A stretch of 64,000 nucleotides of DNA from Vicingaceae bacterium (GTDB lineage: Bacteria; Bacteroidota; Bacteroidia; Flavobacteriales_E; Vicingaceae). Location of the stretch: NCBI GenBank assembly GCA_028245195.1, contig JAOKCF010000009.1, forward strand, positions 26,795 through 90,794. Reading direction: 5' to 3'. The notes under the pieces are model-generated. The model did not search any database. It was not told where the DNA came from and was given only the letters and a program-made list of their open reading frames with translations. Made by a program: the position numbers and the translations under genes. Of the stretch, positions 63,971 through 64,000 are shown one piece after another; position 1 is the stretch's first letter; the number at the start of each line of letters is the position of its first letter.

Positions 63971-64000
63971 ACAAGTTTTATTAATTTAATAAGGCAATCA

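Overview
The window is AT-rich chromosomal DNA from a member of the Bacteroidota, most like marine Flavobacteriales or relatives. The evidence is: T9SS-type C-terminal sorting domains, many small secreted beta-barrel and lipoproteins, families typical of the phylum (DUF4294, DUF4295, paaE-A-B-C-D order, split transketolase, BshC, Fe-ADH), and TAnnTTTG-type -7 promoter elements in place of sigma70 boxes. No rRNA, CRISPR array, prophage or intact insertion sequence is visible. One tRNA gene (His) is present.

Layout. 1-7 kb: a decayed T9SS cargo gene, a GT-C-like membrane protein, ychF, and a transketolase operon whose two half-genes are separated by a secreted VWA protein. 7-11 kb: a complete phenylacetyl-CoA epoxidase operon (paaEABCD) with a good promoter. 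11-21 kb: YceI lipoprotein, DEAD-box helicase, MBL hydrolase, CsaA, DinB, an Nramp-type transporter broken by a frameshift, an exonuclease, and two other decayed genes. 21-26 kb: Pcm, a Gfo/Idh oxidoreductase, a lipoprotein and a polyprenyl-phosphate sugar transferase (surface polysaccharide), then a 3-hydroxyacyl-CoA dehydrogenase. 26-31 kb: a tRNA-maturation operon with a degenerate Sua5/YrdC-like protein, CCA-adding enzyme, miaA and a TPR protein. 31-39 kb: an accessory stretch with two modules, each headed by a Crp/Fnr-type regulator and bracketed by related inverted repeats. One carries a DJ-1/PfpI protein; the other carries DoxX, tandem CDGSH, a YjdI-type ferredoxin, OsmC and a lipoprotein. 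39-47 kb: SRPBCC and GyrI-like proteins, AIM24, M23-LysM endopeptidase, MscS and uvrA. 47-58 kb: an ECF sigma factor, nth, bcp-recA, an ABC-F protein, mazG and Fe-ADH. 58-64 kb: bshC, rimO, ftsY, DUF4295, rpmG and a secreted Xaa-Pro aminopeptidase.

The most unusual feature is how many accessory reading frames are interrupted, often by in-frame stop codons with no frameshift. A DUF4328 gene carries four such stops. Single or double stops interrupt a YdeI/DUF1905-like gene, a signal-peptide protein, a beta-barrel protein and an SRPBCC-GyrI reading frame. Two decayed genes at opposite ends of the window (3-814 and 48317-49273) are paralogues of one secreted T9SS cargo family. Housekeeping genes are intact, so ordinary decay of dispensable genes is the simplest reading, but the stop-rich, indel-poor pattern deserves a check against sequencing error and recoding.
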